In this document: positions 1-7,934 of the stretch, in pieces
Layout: every line of letters starts with the position of its first letter
Position numbering within the stretch: the first letter of the stretch is position 1
NCBI GenBank assembly: GCA_944326695.1
Contig: CALVEZ010000001.1
Coordinates: 62,001 to 126,000 of the forward strand
Direction of reading: 5' to 3'
Length of the DNA: 64,000 nucleotides
DNA from: Candidatus Bilophila faecipullorum
Lineage (GTDB): Bacteria > Desulfobacterota > Desulfovibrionia > Desulfovibrionales > Desulfovibrionaceae
Translations under genes and position numbers: made by a program
The notes under the pieces: generated by a model
What the model saw: the letters and a program-made list of their open reading frames with translations, nothing else
What the model was told of the DNA's origin: nothing
Databases searched by the model: none

Positions 1-53
1 AGGAACGCGGCGAGTGGAAGGACCTCTACCGGGCCTGCCGCGACGTGGAATAA
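1..53 (+). CDS. C-terminal end of an upstream gene (possibly a MoxR-type AAA ATPase)
   Basis: The window opens inside a reading frame that translates as ERGEWKDLYRACRDVE and stops with TAA at 51-53. Only the last 16 residues are visible, so no family can be read from the sequence. The next two genes are DUF5682 and VWA proteins; in the E. coli yehLMPQ cluster and its relatives the gene before this pair is a MoxR-type AAA ATPase (YehL). That assignment is inference from neighbourhood only. Confidence 0.45.
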   Translation, partial: ERGEWKDLYRACRDVE

Positions 54-221
54 GGGAAGGCGTCCGGCAAAACGCCGCACGGAAGGGCGGTCCCGAAAAA
101 CCGCGCTTCCATGCGGCCATGCCGTGGACTCAAAAAGGCGTCTCGTCGTCCCTTGCCGGAAAGGTCCGGCGGCGTTCAGCCGCGCAAGGTGCCGGGAAAG
201 CCGCAGGGTCTGCGAACGTCT

Positions 222-364
222 TTAGAGCAAATGAACTTTGACTGTTTACAAAAGTCAAAGTTGGCATTCTGCCAAAAAACATCGTTTTTGGCAGAATCCA
301 CGCCACATTGTGGCGGGCCACACCTGCGTGTGGCCAGAGCCGTTTCATTTTGAACCTGCTCTAA
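222..364 (+). repeat. Structured dispersed element, family 1, copy 1
   Basis: The 143-bp element is bounded by TTAGAGCA (222-229) and its exact inverse TGCTCTAA (357-364). Inside are consecutive hairpins: 234-243 with 253-262 (10 bp, perfect), 266-278 with 285-297 (13 bp, perfect), 301-306 with 310-315, and 316-323 with 328-335 (8 bp, CTGC loop), followed by a weaker one at 341-355. Related copies lie at 4360-4501, 17754-17896 and 38298-38435. The outer ends look like a MITE with a TA target; the multi-hairpin body looks like a REP/BIME element or a structured RNA. No protein is encoded. Confidence 0.85.
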
Positions 365-367
365 GAG

Positions 368-400
368 AAGAAGAAGAAGAAGAAGAAGAAGAAGAAGAAG
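368..400 (+). repeat. (AAG)11 trinucleotide microsatellite
   Basis: Eleven uninterrupted AAG units start four bases after repeat copy 1 and end 50 bases before the DUF5682 start codon. The tract is in a leader and not in the chosen coding sequence. A change in unit number would alter promoter or leader spacing. It is polypurine on the plus strand. Confidence 0.9.
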
Positions 401-450
401 GCGCCTTCCAGAGAGCCTCCCTCCCCTCACCGTTTACAAAGGGCCTCGCC

Positions 451-2928
451 ATGTCCGATCAGTCCGTTCACCTTTTCGGTATCCGCCACCACGGGCCGGG
501 CTGCGCCCGCAGTCTCCTGCGCGCGCTGGAAGATTTGCAGCCGGATTGTTTGCTGGTGGAAGGCCCGCCGGACGGAGAAGCCGTCTTGCCCTTCCTGCTC
601 GACGAGGCGCTGAAGCCTCCGGTCGCCCTGCTCGTCTACGCGCCGGAAGAGCCGCACTACGCCTCCTTCTACCCCTTCGCCCTTTTCTCCCCGGAATGGC
701 AGGCCCTGCGCTACGGCCTTGGCCGCTCCCTGCCCGTCCGTTTCATGGATTTGCCCCTCGCTCATCAATTGGCGCTGGACAAGGCCGAGGCTCTGGCCGC
801 GCAGGAGGCTGAAGCGGCGGCGCAAGCGGAGGCTGCCGAGGAACGTGGGGCTGCCGGAGAAGCGGGGGAAACGCCGCGTTCCCAAGGGGCCGGACCTGCG
901 GAAGGTTCTTCCGAAACCGCAGCCTCAACCCCACCCGCAGCCGGGGCCAGCGTAGAGGAAAGCATAGAGACGGCGAAGAACACGCCAGAGGCCGCTCCCG
1001 AGGAACACGTCCTGCCGGACCATGCCGAGCCCTGCGACGAAGCGCCCGTCCTCCCCGACGTGCACGATCCGCTGGACTGGCTCGGCCGGGCCGCGGGCTA
1101 CGGCGACGGCGAGGCGTGGTGGAATCATATGGTCGAAGAGCGCAGCGACGGGCTGGAGCTTTTCGCGGCCATCCGCGAGGCCATGACCACCCTGCGCGCC
1201 GAAGCGCCCCGGGACGGCTGGGGCGAAGCCGAAAAACATCGGGAGGCGCTGCGGGAAGCCCACATGCGCAAGTGCCTGCGTCAGGCCAAAAAGGACGGCT
1301 TCCAACGTATCGCCGTGGTCTGCGGGGCGTGGCATGTGCCCGCCTTCGACGCCGGGTCCGCCAAAGAGGACAACGCCCTCCTGAAGGGCCTGCCCAAAAT
1401 GAAGGTGGCGGCCACATGGACGCCGTGGACCTATCACCACCTCAGCCGCAGCAGCGGCTACGGCGCGGGCGTGACCTCCCCGGCATGGTACGAGCACCTT
1501 TGGCGCGCCGGGAATGGCGAGCGCGCCGTGGGCTGGCTCAGCCGCGCCGCCCGGCTCTTCCGCGAGCAGGATATGGACTGCTCGTCCGCCCACATCATCG
1601 AAGCGGCCCGGCTCGCCACTTCGCTGGCCGCCCTGCGCGATCTCCCCCGGCCCGGCCTCCCGGAACTCTATGAAGCCCTGAAAACCGTAGTCTGCATGGG
1701 CGACGAAGCGCCCCTGCGCCTTATCGAGCGCGAGCTCATCGTGGGCGACAGTCTCGGGTCCGTGCCCGCCTCCGCGCCCACCCTGCCCCTGCAACGGGAT
1801 TTGGAACGGCAGCAGAAAAGTTTGCGCCTCAAGCCGGAAGCCGCGCAAAAAACCATCGATCTCGACTTGCGCCAGCCCAATGATCTGGCGCGCAGCCATC
1901 TTCTTCACCGCCTGCGCCTGCTCGACATCGAATGGGGCGTCCCGGCGAATGCCTCAGGCAACGCGCGCGGTACCTTCCATGAATATTGGCAGACGCAGTG
2001 GACGCCCGAACTCGCGCTCTCGGTGATCACCGCCAGCCGCTGGGGGGGAAGCGTGCGGGAAGCGGCGGCGGCCAAGGCCGTAGCCCTCTCACAGGAAGCG
2101 CAACTCCTTGAGCTGGCCGAACTCGTCGACACCCTGCTTTTGGCCGATCTGCCGGAAGCCGTGGAACCTGTGACGCACAGGCTGGAGGAAGAGGCCGCCA
2201 CCGCCAGCGACGTGACGCAGCTCCTCGCCGCCCTGCCGCCGCTCGCGGCCACCTTCCGTTACGGCAACGTGCGCGGGACCGACGCGGGCATGGTGGGCCG
2301 GGTTTTGCGGGGCCTTGTCCCCCGCGCCTCCATCGGTCTGTCCGGCGCATGCACAAGTCTCAATGATGAAAGCGCCGCCGCCCTGCGGGATCGCGTCATC
2401 GCCGCGCACAACGCCGTGCGCCTGATCGACGACGCGGAACTCGCAGAAGGCTGGCTGGCTGCCCTGCGCGGCCTCTCCCTGAGCGGCGGCTCCACCCATC
2501 CCCTCCTGTGCGGGCTGGCGACGCGCCTGCTCTTCGACGAGCAGAAGCTGTCCGCCGGGGAGGTGGCCGAACGGATGAGCCTCGCGCTCTCGGCCGCAGC
2601 CGCCCCCGCCGACGCCTCCGCGTGGATCGAGGGCTTTCTCAATCAGAGTTCGCTGGTGCTGCTGCACGACGACATCCTGTGGAACCTGCTCGCCCAGTGG
2701 CTGGACGGCCTGACCGAAACGCATTTCACGCGGATCGTCCCCATGCTGCGGCGCACCTTTACGGCCTTTTCCGCGCCGGAACGTCGCCAGCTCGCGGAAC
2801 GGGCGCGCCGCCGGACTGAGGGCGCGGCGCCCATCCCCGGCGAAACGACATGGGACCCCATCCGGGCGGCCAGGCCGCTGCCCCTGCTCCGGCGGGTGCT
2901 CGGGCTGGCGGAGGAGGCTTCCCGATGA
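451..2928 (+). CDS. DUF5682 family protein (YehM-like)
   Basis: The 825-residue protein has the DUF5682 N-terminal signature GIRHHGPG (residues 10-17) followed by LLVEGPPD (34-41). A low-complexity Ala/Glu/Pro stretch covers about residues 110-205, and a second conserved block ends in VVCGAWHVP (about 289-297). The pair of Gly/His motifs flanking a conserved Glu recalls the TraB/TIKI/ChaN group of putative metallohydrolases; that link is my inference. The C-terminal half is helical and rich in Ala and Leu. ATG 451 is chosen because the family motif begins ten residues later; upstream in-frame sequence is repeat DNA. The gene overlaps the next by ATGA, so the pair is translationally coupled. 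The biochemical role is unknown. Confidence 0.85.
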   Translation: MSDQSVHLFGIRHHGPGCARSLLRALEDLQPDCLLVEGPPDGEAVLPFLLDEALKPPVALLVYAPEEPHYASFYPFALFSPEWQALRYGLGRSLPVRFMDLPLAHQLALDKAEALAAQEAEAAAQAEAAEERGAAGEAGETPRSQGAGPAEGSSETAASTPPAAGASVEESIETAKNTPEAAPEEHVLPDHAEPCDEAPVLPDVHDPLDWLGRAAGYGDGEAWWNHMVEERSDGLELFAAIREAMTTLRAEAPRDGWGEAEKHREALREAHMRKCLRQAKKDGFQRIAVVCGAWHVPAFDAGSAKEDNALLKGLPKMKVAATWTPWTYHHLSRSSGYGAGVTSPAWYEHLWRAGNGERAVGWLSRAARLFREQDMDCSSAHIIEAARLATSLAALRDLPRPGLPELYEALKTVVCMGDEAPLRLIERELIVGDSLGSVPASAPTLPLQRDLERQQKSLRLKPEAAQKTIDLDLRQPNDLARSHLLHRLRLLDIEWGVPANASGNARGTFHEYWQTQWTPELALSVITASRWGGSVREAAAAKAVALSQEAQLLELAELVDTLLLADLPEAVEPVTHRLEEEAATASDVTQLLAALPPLAATFRYGNVRGTDAGMVGRVLRGLVPRASIGLSGACTSLNDESAAALRDRVIAAHNAVRLIDDAELAEGWLAALRGLSLSGGSTHPLLCGLATRLLFDEQKLSAGEVAERMSLALSAAAAPADASAWIEGFLNQSSLVLLHDDILWNLLAQWLDGLTETHFTRIVPMLRRTFTAFSAPERRQLAERARRRTEGAAPIPGETTWDPIRAARPLPLLRRVLGLAEEASR

Positions 2929-4115
2929 CAACGGACGGCAAGGAAACGCCTATGGAATCGACCAAGGACGCCGAACGCCTGCGGCGCTGGCGGCTGGTAC
3001 TCGGGGAAGAGGCGCAGGACTGCTGCGGCTCCGCCGGGCTGAGCATGGAAGATCAGCAGATAGACGCGGCACTCGCGGCGCTCTACGAAACGGGAAGCCG
3101 CCACAGTCTGCGCGGCGGCAGCGGGGCGTCCTCACCGCGCGTGGCCCGCTGGCTGGGGGACATCCGCAAATACTTCCCCTCCTCCGTGGTGCAGGTGATG
3201 CAAAAGGACGCCTTCGAGCGGCTCAACCTGCAAAGCATGTTGCTCCAGCCCGAAATGCTCGAAAACGTGCAACCCGACGTGAACCTCGTTTCCACCCTGA
3301 TGTCCCTGCGCGGGATCATCCCGGAAAAAACCCGCGAGACCGCCCGGCTGGTGGTCCGCAAGGTGGTGGAAGCGCTCATGAAGCAGCTTGAGGAGCCCAT
3401 GCGCACGGCGGTTACGGGCGCGCTGAACCGGGCCGTGCGCAACCGCCGCCCCCGCTACGCCGAAATCGACTGGAACCGCACCATCCGGGCCAACCTGCGC
3501 CACTGGCAGCAGGACTACCGCACCATCGTGCCGGAAACGCTGATCGGCTATGGCCGCAAGTCGCAGCGTATGCAGCGCGAAATCATCCTGTGCATCGACC
3601 AGAGCGGCTCAATGGCCGCGTCCGTGGTCTATTCAAGCATCTTCGGGGCGGTCATGGCCTCGCTGCCCGCCGTGAAAACCCATCTCGTAGTCTTCGACAC
3701 GTCCGTGGTGGACCTGACCGAAGAGCTGGACGATCCCGTGGACGTGCTTTTCGGCGTCCAGCTTGGCGGCGGGACGGACATCAACCGCGCGGTGGGCTAC
3801 TGCCAGTCGCTCATCCGCGATCCCCGCAACACCATCATGGTGCTGATCTCCGATCTGTACGAGGGCGGCGTGGAGAAAAACCTCCTCCAGCGCGCCAGCG
3901 ATCTGGTGCAGTCGGGAGTGCAGGTCATCGCCCTCCTCGCCCTGAGCAACGAAGGCGCGCCCTTCTACGACAAGGAACTGGCCGCCAAGCTCGCGGCCCT
4001 CGGCGTGCCCTCCTTTGCCTGCACCCCGGATTTGTTCCCGGGCATGATGGCGGCGGCCATCCGCCGGGAGGACATCAACCTCTGGGCGGCGAAGGAAGGC
4101 ATCGTGACGGCCTGA
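2925..4115 (+). CDS. VWA domain protein (YehP-like)
   Basis: This 396-residue protein carries a von Willebrand factor A domain in its C-terminal half. The MIDAS motif reads DQSGS from Asp225, followed by the downstream GGGTD and LISDL metal-site segments. ATG 2925 overlaps the stop of the DUF5682 gene and follows GAGGAGG at 2911-2917, an excellent ribosome site. VWA proteins of this type pair with MoxR AAA ATPases as cofactor-insertion or protein-remodelling chaperones. Here the likely client or partner is the DUF5682 protein. No signal peptide or membrane segment is apparent, so action in the cytoplasm is expected. Confidence 0.88.
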   Translation: MTTDGKETPMESTKDAERLRRWRLVLGEEAQDCCGSAGLSMEDQQIDAALAALYETGSRHSLRGGSGASSPRVARWLGDIRKYFPSSVVQVMQKDAFERLNLQSMLLQPEMLENVQPDVNLVSTLMSLRGIIPEKTRETARLVVRKVVEALMKQLEEPMRTAVTGALNRAVRNRRPRYAEIDWNRTIRANLRHWQQDYRTIVPETLIGYGRKSQRMQREIILCIDQSGSMAASVVYSSIFGAVMASLPAVKTHLVVFDTSVVDLTEELDDPVDVLFGVQLGGGTDINRAVGYCQSLIRDPRNTIMVLISDLYEGGVEKNLLQRASDLVQSGVQVIALLALSNEGAPFYDKELAAKLAALGVPSFACTPDLFPGMMAAAIRREDINLWAAKEGIVTA

Positions 4116-4498
4116 GCCCGCCTTTCCCTGCGGAAACATGCCGGGCAAGGCTGCGCCGCAGGCACAATGCAAGGGCTCGCCACGGGAGATATGCGAAGAG
4201 AAAACGCTGCGGGCCGGATTGAGACGAGGGAACAGGCCAAGCCTCCGCATAAGGCCGCCTCAGTCCCCGGCCTCAACATCACCTGACAGGACAAGAAAGC
4301 CGCCGGCAATCCGTAAGGATTCCGGCGGCCTTTCCATCAGCATACGAGGCAGCGGGCGTCTAGAGCAGATGAACGTTGACTGTTTACAAAAGTCAAAGCT
4401 GGCCTTCTGCCACAAAGCGTCGTTTTTGGCAGAATCCACGCTACGTTGTGGCGGGCCGCACCTGCGTGTGGTCAGAGCGGTTTCAAAGTGAAACGGTT
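4116..4498. other. Convergent intergenic region with terminator and repeat copy 2
   Basis: This gap lies between the VWA gene (plus) and the rhodanese gene (minus). It holds a terminator at 4299-4333 and most of repeat copy 2 (4360-4501). Nothing else gene-like was seen. Confidence 0.6.
4299..4333 (+). terminator. Rho-independent terminator after the VWA gene
   Basis: The arms GCCGCCGGcAATCC and GGATTCCGGCGGC pair around a GTAA loop, with one bulged C, and are followed by CTTTCC. The position 180 bases beyond the VWA stop suggests it ends the DUF5682-VWA transcript. Confidence 0.7.
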
Positions 4499-4501
4499 CT
4501 A
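4360..4501 (+). repeat. Structured dispersed element, family 1, copy 2
   Basis: The element begins CTAGAGCAGATG and ends GGTTCTA. Its hairpin arms are at about 4373-4402, 4403-4436, 4439-4455 and 4456-4473, with some G-U style pairs (for example GGCCGCAC with GTGTGGTC). The last hairpin, GTTTCA-AAG-TGAAAC, is perfect. Read on the minus strand, the distal TAG at 4501-4499 is the stop codon of the rhodanese gene. It is the most diverged of the plus copies in helix I, with one mismatch. Confidence 0.85.
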
Positions 4502-4870
4502 TCCCAAACGGCCCTCAAGGTAACGGGGAGCCGCGGCATAGCAGGGAAGAAGCTCGCGCAGGCTCCAGACGGGAAAGCCCGCCTTCTCCCACGCGAGGAT
4601 GCCGCCTTCCATCTGAAAGGCGCGGCCCGGCGCGCTTTTTTGCAGCACGTCGGCCTTTTCGCGGGTGCGCCTTCCAGAACGGCAGAAAAAAATGACGGGC
4701 CTGCCCGCAAAACGCGGCCCAAGGGCATCCGGCAAGGTTTCAAGGGGCAGCAGCGGACAGCCGGGGATGGCCTTTTTGAGGAATTCCTTTTCCGTGCGGA
4801 CATCCACCAAAAACGCGCCGCTGCTGCGAAACAGCGCGTAGGCGTCCTGAGGGCTCAACAGTTCCGGCAT
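4499..4870 (-). CDS. Single-domain rhodanese-like sulfurtransferase
   Basis: The 123-residue protein spans one rhodanese domain. The active-site loop reads FFCRSGRRT with the catalytic Cys at 63, and the domain start shows FLVDVRTEKEF. Such proteins carry a persulfide on the cysteine and pass sulfur to acceptors such as cyanide, thiols or biosynthetic enzymes. No signal peptide is present, so it is cytoplasmic. Its TAG stop codon lies within the terminus of repeat copy 2, so the final codons abut a dispersed element. There is no operon partner; the next gene upstream (mucR-like) is 168 bases away on the same strand. The true substrate cannot be told. Confidence 0.9.
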   Translation of the reverse strand: MPELLSPQDAYALFRSSGAFLVDVRTEKEFLKKAIPGCPLLPLETLPDALGPRFAGRPVIFFCRSGRRTREKADVLQKSAPGRAFQMEGGILAWEKAGFPVWSLRELLPCYAAAPRYLEGRLG

Positions 4871-5038
4871 GGCACGCGATCCGGCTACAACATGAGGGAG
4901 GCCCGGGCATCAAGGCGCGGACGCTCCAAAAGCGGGGAACGGACAACCCCGTCCCCCGCCCTGATAGCATACGACGCGGGCGCGGGTCCAGACTGCAGCG
5001 ACCCTCTTCCGCGTCGGCGGTACGGGAAAGACCGCCCT

Positions 5039-5521
5039 TTATTTCAGATGCTCACCCGACATCTTCTGTTCGCGGGAACGCTGCGCCTTCTGCACGTTTT
5101 CCTGAAGCCGTTCCAGCAAATTGTGGGAAATGAGCTTCTGGTCAGGCGTGTAGCCGCACAGCTTCTTGTATTCCTCGACGGTCATGTCGTGGGAAAGCAG
5201 ATGTTTCGCCGTAAGGTTCTGGAAAGCACGCCCGCACAGGCAGCACAGGACCTGATCTTCCCCGATGGCTTCCTCGGGTTTCACAACAAGGCTGCGCTTC
5301 GTGTATTTCTTCTTCGGCGCGGGCGCTTCGGCTTCCGGCGCGTTCTCGTCAGCGGCGAGGCTCTGCTCGGCGGCAAGCTCCTCCATCCCCATCATGGCAA
5401 GCTTGTTGTTCGCCTGAATGAGTCCGGCCTTGAGCGCCGCAAACTGGTCGATGACAAAAGAAGTGGGCTGTTCAGGATATCTGTCCATCACCAACTTGAG
5501 GAGTTCGGCGTCACTAATCAT
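5039..5521 (-). CDS. MucR/Ros family zinc-finger transcriptional regulator
   Basis: The 160-residue protein contains the Ros/MucR DNA-binding domain: Cys93-x2-Cys96 with His107 and His111, then MTVEEYKKLCGYTPDQKLIS. The N-terminal half is helical with a lysine-rich linker (about 70-82). MucR proteins bind AT-rich DNA and act much like H-NS silencers in alphaproteobacteria; several paralogues are usual in Desulfovibrionaceae. Targets here are unknown, though very AT-rich leaders exist at 7370-7470 and 39560-40050. The 5' region is itself moderately AT-rich, compatible with autoregulation. Confidence 0.9.
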   Translation of the reverse strand: MISDAELLKLVMDRYPEQPTSFVIDQFAALKAGLIQANNKLAMMGMEELAAEQSLAADENAPEAEAPAPKKKYTKRSLVVKPEEAIGEDQVLCCLCGRAFQNLTAKHLLSHDMTVEEYKKLCGYTPDQKLISHNLLERLQENVQKAQRSREQKMSGEHLK

Positions 5522-5930
5522 TGATTCACCTCCAAATAAATGTATCCGTGGACTCTAATAGACTTTGGACCTCTTGTATACAGATTTATGTCTCGTTTAG
5601 AAAGATGGAAAGAAGTACCCATTCCAAGAAAGCGCCGTGCATCGGCATCCATTGGGAAGAAACGCAAACCCGAAAAAACCACGGCCAAACGCGCCGGTTG
5701 AGCCATGAAAACGCGAAAAAGCCTGACGCTATAAAACATTCTCCGACCTCTTTGTACGCCATGCGCCCCGAGAGTGGGAAAAGCGCCGCGCGGCTTATCT
5801 ATCCCAAACGGCCCCTTCCCAAAATAACCTGTTATGAATGAACAAAAGCTTTATTTTTTCTTTGTCGCAAGGCGTGCAAAACAACAAAAGGGAGCCCGGA
5901 GGCCCCCTTTCATTACCAAGAGATCAATCC
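5522..5930. other. Intergenic region between mucR-like and peroxidase genes
   Basis: About 400 bases separate the peroxidase stop from the mucR-like start. They contain the peroxidase terminator (5882-5910) and presumably the mucR-like promoter. Short open frames exist on both strands, but none has a ribosome site or a recognisable protein. Confidence 0.5.
5882..5910 (-). terminator. Terminator of the cytochrome c peroxidase gene
   Basis: On the minus strand AAAGGGGGCC and GGCTCCCTTT pair around a TCCG loop and are followed by TGTTGT. It lies 20 bases past the peroxidase stop codon. Confidence 0.7.
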
Positions 5931-7334
5931 TTATTGCTTGACGGCTTCTCCGGCAAGGGGCTTGCCCTGCCATTCGCCGGTCAGGGTGCGCAGGAAGGCG
6001 ACGATGAGATCGCGGTCGCCCTTGGGAACGTCCATGCCGGAAAGGTAGACGCCCATGATGCGCACGGCTTCGTCGAGCGTAGCCACGGTGCCGTCGTGCA
6101 TGTAGGGAGCGGTCAGCTCGATATTACGCAGGTTGGGGACCTTGAAGCGGCGCAGGTCCTCTTCCTTGCCCGTAAAGCCCTTCAGCCCCTCGTCCGACCC
6201 CAGCGGCTGGCCGCGATCCGCGAAGTAGTCCTTCTTGAGGTCCATGTACTCAAAGGATTGGCCACCCACCGACTTGCCCACGTGGCAGCTTGAGCAGCGG
6301 TACATCTTGAAGCGCTGATAGCCTTCCACCTCCTTGTCCGTGAGGGCCGCGTCGTCGCCCTTCAGCCACTTGTCGAAACGGCTGTTCGGGGTGATGAGCG
6401 TCTTTTCGTATTCGGCGATGGCGTCGGTGATGTTCTTGCCGCTCCAGCCGTCGGGATAGACGGCGGTGAAGGCGACGGTCAGCTCGGCGTCCTGCGCGAA
6501 CTTGGCGCAGACGTCGTCCCAGTTCTTGCTGCCCATTTCGATGGGGTTGAGCGGCGGCCCGCCCGCCTGTTCCTGAAGGTCCGCGGCCCGGCCATTCCAG
6601 AACTGCCGGACGTTGAACGCGGCGTTGAAGACGGTAGGGGCATTGATGTCCCCAAACTGTCCCCGGATGCCTTCCGCAAAACGCTGGTTGTCCGTCCCCG
6701 CCTTCTGAAAATCATGGCAGGTTGCGCACGATACGGTGTTGTCACCGGATATCCGCTTGTCGTTGTACAGTTTTTCCCCGAGCGCCACCTTTGCGGCATT
6801 GACGGGGAGAGCGTCCGGCAAAGGCTGGAGCGGTTCGTTGGCGCGCTGCGGCGCGGCGAGGTCCGTAGCATAATGGGCGGCGCGGGAGGCCTTGACCCAG
6901 TCGAGGATGGCAGCCCGATCATCCGAGGAAACGCGACTGCCCCAATGCACCGCCGTAAACTTGGCGGGCGGCATGGTCTCGTTGGTGATGACCCATTCCA
7001 TCTTGGCGAGGGTGGCCTCCCCGATGGGCTTGTCCTTGGCCGCTTCGACCAGCTCAAGGTTGAGGTCCATCGCCCGCAGGCCATCCTTGAAATCCTTCTC
7101 GATGATTTCCTTGATGCCCGGAATCTTGGCGTAGAACGGCAGGTCGTAGTTCCTTGAGTGACAAGCCATGCACTTGTCCATCACTATGCCGGAAACTTTG
7201 GAAAACTTTTCCAACTGCGGATGGTTCGGAGGCATCCCCTTATCAGCTCCGATGCTTTCATTCAGAAAACCGCCCGCGGCCACTGAAACCGCCAAAACGC
7301 AAGTAGCTGCCAATAAAGCGGAACGTGTCCTCAT
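5931..7334 (-). CDS. Tri-haem cytochrome c peroxidase (MauG/CCP superfamily)
   Basis: The 467-residue precursor has a signal peptide (about 1-28) and three CxxCH haem sites: CMACH at 55, CATCH at 203 and CSSCH at 347. Classical bacterial peroxidases have two haems. The first site sits in an extra N-terminal domain of about 150 residues, similar in layout to the quinol-linked Ccp (YhjA) of E. coli and to proteins with a haem-binding domain ahead of the CCP core. It would reduce hydrogen peroxide in the periplasm with electrons from cytochromes or quinol. The gene stands alone, with an AT-rich promoter region upstream and a terminator downstream. Reduction of peroxide fits the other oxidative-stress genes of the window. 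Confidence 0.93.
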   Translation of the reverse strand: MRTRSALLAATCVLAVSVAAGGFLNESIGADKGMPPNHPQLEKFSKVSGIVMDKCMACHSRNYDLPFYAKIPGIKEIIEKDFKDGLRAMDLNLELVEAAKDKPIGEATLAKMEWVITNETMPPAKFTAVHWGSRVSSDDRAAILDWVKASRAAHYATDLAAPQRANEPLQPLPDALPVNAAKVALGEKLYNDKRISGDNTVSCATCHDFQKAGTDNQRFAEGIRGQFGDINAPTVFNAAFNVRQFWNGRAADLQEQAGGPPLNPIEMGSKNWDDVCAKFAQDAELTVAFTAVYPDGWSGKNITDAIAEYEKTLITPNSRFDKWLKGDDAALTDKEVEGYQRFKMYRCSSCHVGKSVGGQSFEYMDLKKDYFADRGQPLGSDEGLKGFTGKEEDLRRFKVPNLRNIELTAPYMHDGTVATLDEAVRIMGVYLSGMDVPKGDRDLIVAFLRTLTGEWQGKPLAGEAVKQ

Positions 7335-7652
7335 TTTCCCCTCTCAGGTTTCAGGTCCGTAAGACTTGGACGTATCAATGCTTCTGCTTGGGGATTTTTG
7401 AACATATTAGAACTAAAGTCAATAGTAATAGGAATTATTTCTATTTCTAAAATGGTTCTTGCGGATGCGGAAAGGCCACATGTCCTTTCATCCAGACACG
7501 TTGCAGACTTAGAATGATGAAGCCGCTCTCGATAATGAGGACATAAAAAACCTCCCCGAAGGGAGGTTGTGGCACGCGCTTTCCCGCCACCGCAGGCCGC
7601 CAGAAAGCCAGGGGAAACGCCCGATCCGCACGCAGGCGCGGCCCCTGCCCGA
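7335..7652. other. AT-rich promoter region of the peroxidase gene
   Basis: The segment 7370-7470 is strikingly AT-rich relative to its surroundings. On the minus strand it includes TTGACT and several AATAAT/ATTACTATT-type imperfect dyads that could be a Fur/PerR-type box, though no exact match can be claimed. The remainder holds the terminator of the next gene (7545-7567). Confidence 0.45.
7545..7567 (-). terminator. Terminator of the 7653-7934 gene
   Basis: On the minus strand AACCTCCC and GGGAGGTT flank a TTCG-type loop and are followed by a run of T. It is a textbook intrinsic terminator placed 85 bases after the stop. Confidence 0.88.
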
Positions 7653-7934
7653 TCAGGTCCGATCCGGGCCGAACAGTTCCCGGTATTCGGCGTCGTAATC
7701 CTCGGCGGAGAGGCGAGATGGTTGCGCCGCCGGGCTCTTGGCGTGCATCAGCGAAGGCGTGGCGTCGGATACGTCATTAAAGCCGTCCCGCGTGTAGGAA
7801 ACTTCCACCGGGCGGTCATGCTGCCAGAAACGGCAGATGACGGGATAAGTTTCATCGGGATTGCGGATGACGGAACAGACCATGCCGTGGCCGTAGTGCA
7901 CATCCAGCACGCTGTCCCCCACATGAAAGGCCAT
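7653..7934 (-). CDS. Small hypothetical protein with GDxVxxxxYGxG motif
   Basis: The 93-residue protein begins with FHVGDSVLDVHYGHGMV and continues through a beta-rich region with SYTRDGFNDVSDATPSL. That layout resembles small phage- and host-encoded proteins that start with a KOW/CarD-like barrel (GDKVWxxxYGxGxV, then YTxDG and a final PTL). Function is unknown. A GGGAG-rich leader precedes the ATG and a strong terminator follows, which supports a real single-gene transcript. The C-terminal 25 residues are acidic. Confidence 0.65.
   Translation of the reverse strand: MAFHVGDSVLDVHYGHGMVCSVIRNPDETYPVICRFWQHDRPVEVSYTRDGFNDVSDATPSLMHAKSPAAQPSRLSAEDYDAEYRELFGPDRT

Larger units (their letters stand above)
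54..450. other. Intergenic region with a structured repeat and a microsatellite
   Basis: No gene is supported in these roughly 400 bases. They hold copy 1 of a dispersed hairpin-rich element (222-364) and a run of eleven AAG triplets (368-400) immediately after it. An open frame crosses the region and continues into the DUF5682 gene, but its translation before 451 is a repeat plus polyglutamate and is not gene-like. Confidence 0.6.

Noticed and set aside
925..1908. A 327-codon minus-strand frame inside the DUF5682 gene.
   Set aside because: It lacks a ribosome site and overlaps a gene with clear family motifs.
4499..5814. A 16-base sequence (CTATCCCAAACGGCCC) occurs at 4499 and again at 5799.
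   Set aside because: One match of this length in 64 kb of skewed composition can arise by chance, and nothing else around the two sites is alike.
5521..5841. A 106-codon plus-strand frame upstream of the mucR-like gene.
   Set aside because: No ribosome site, no family resemblance, and it overlaps the expected mucR promoter.
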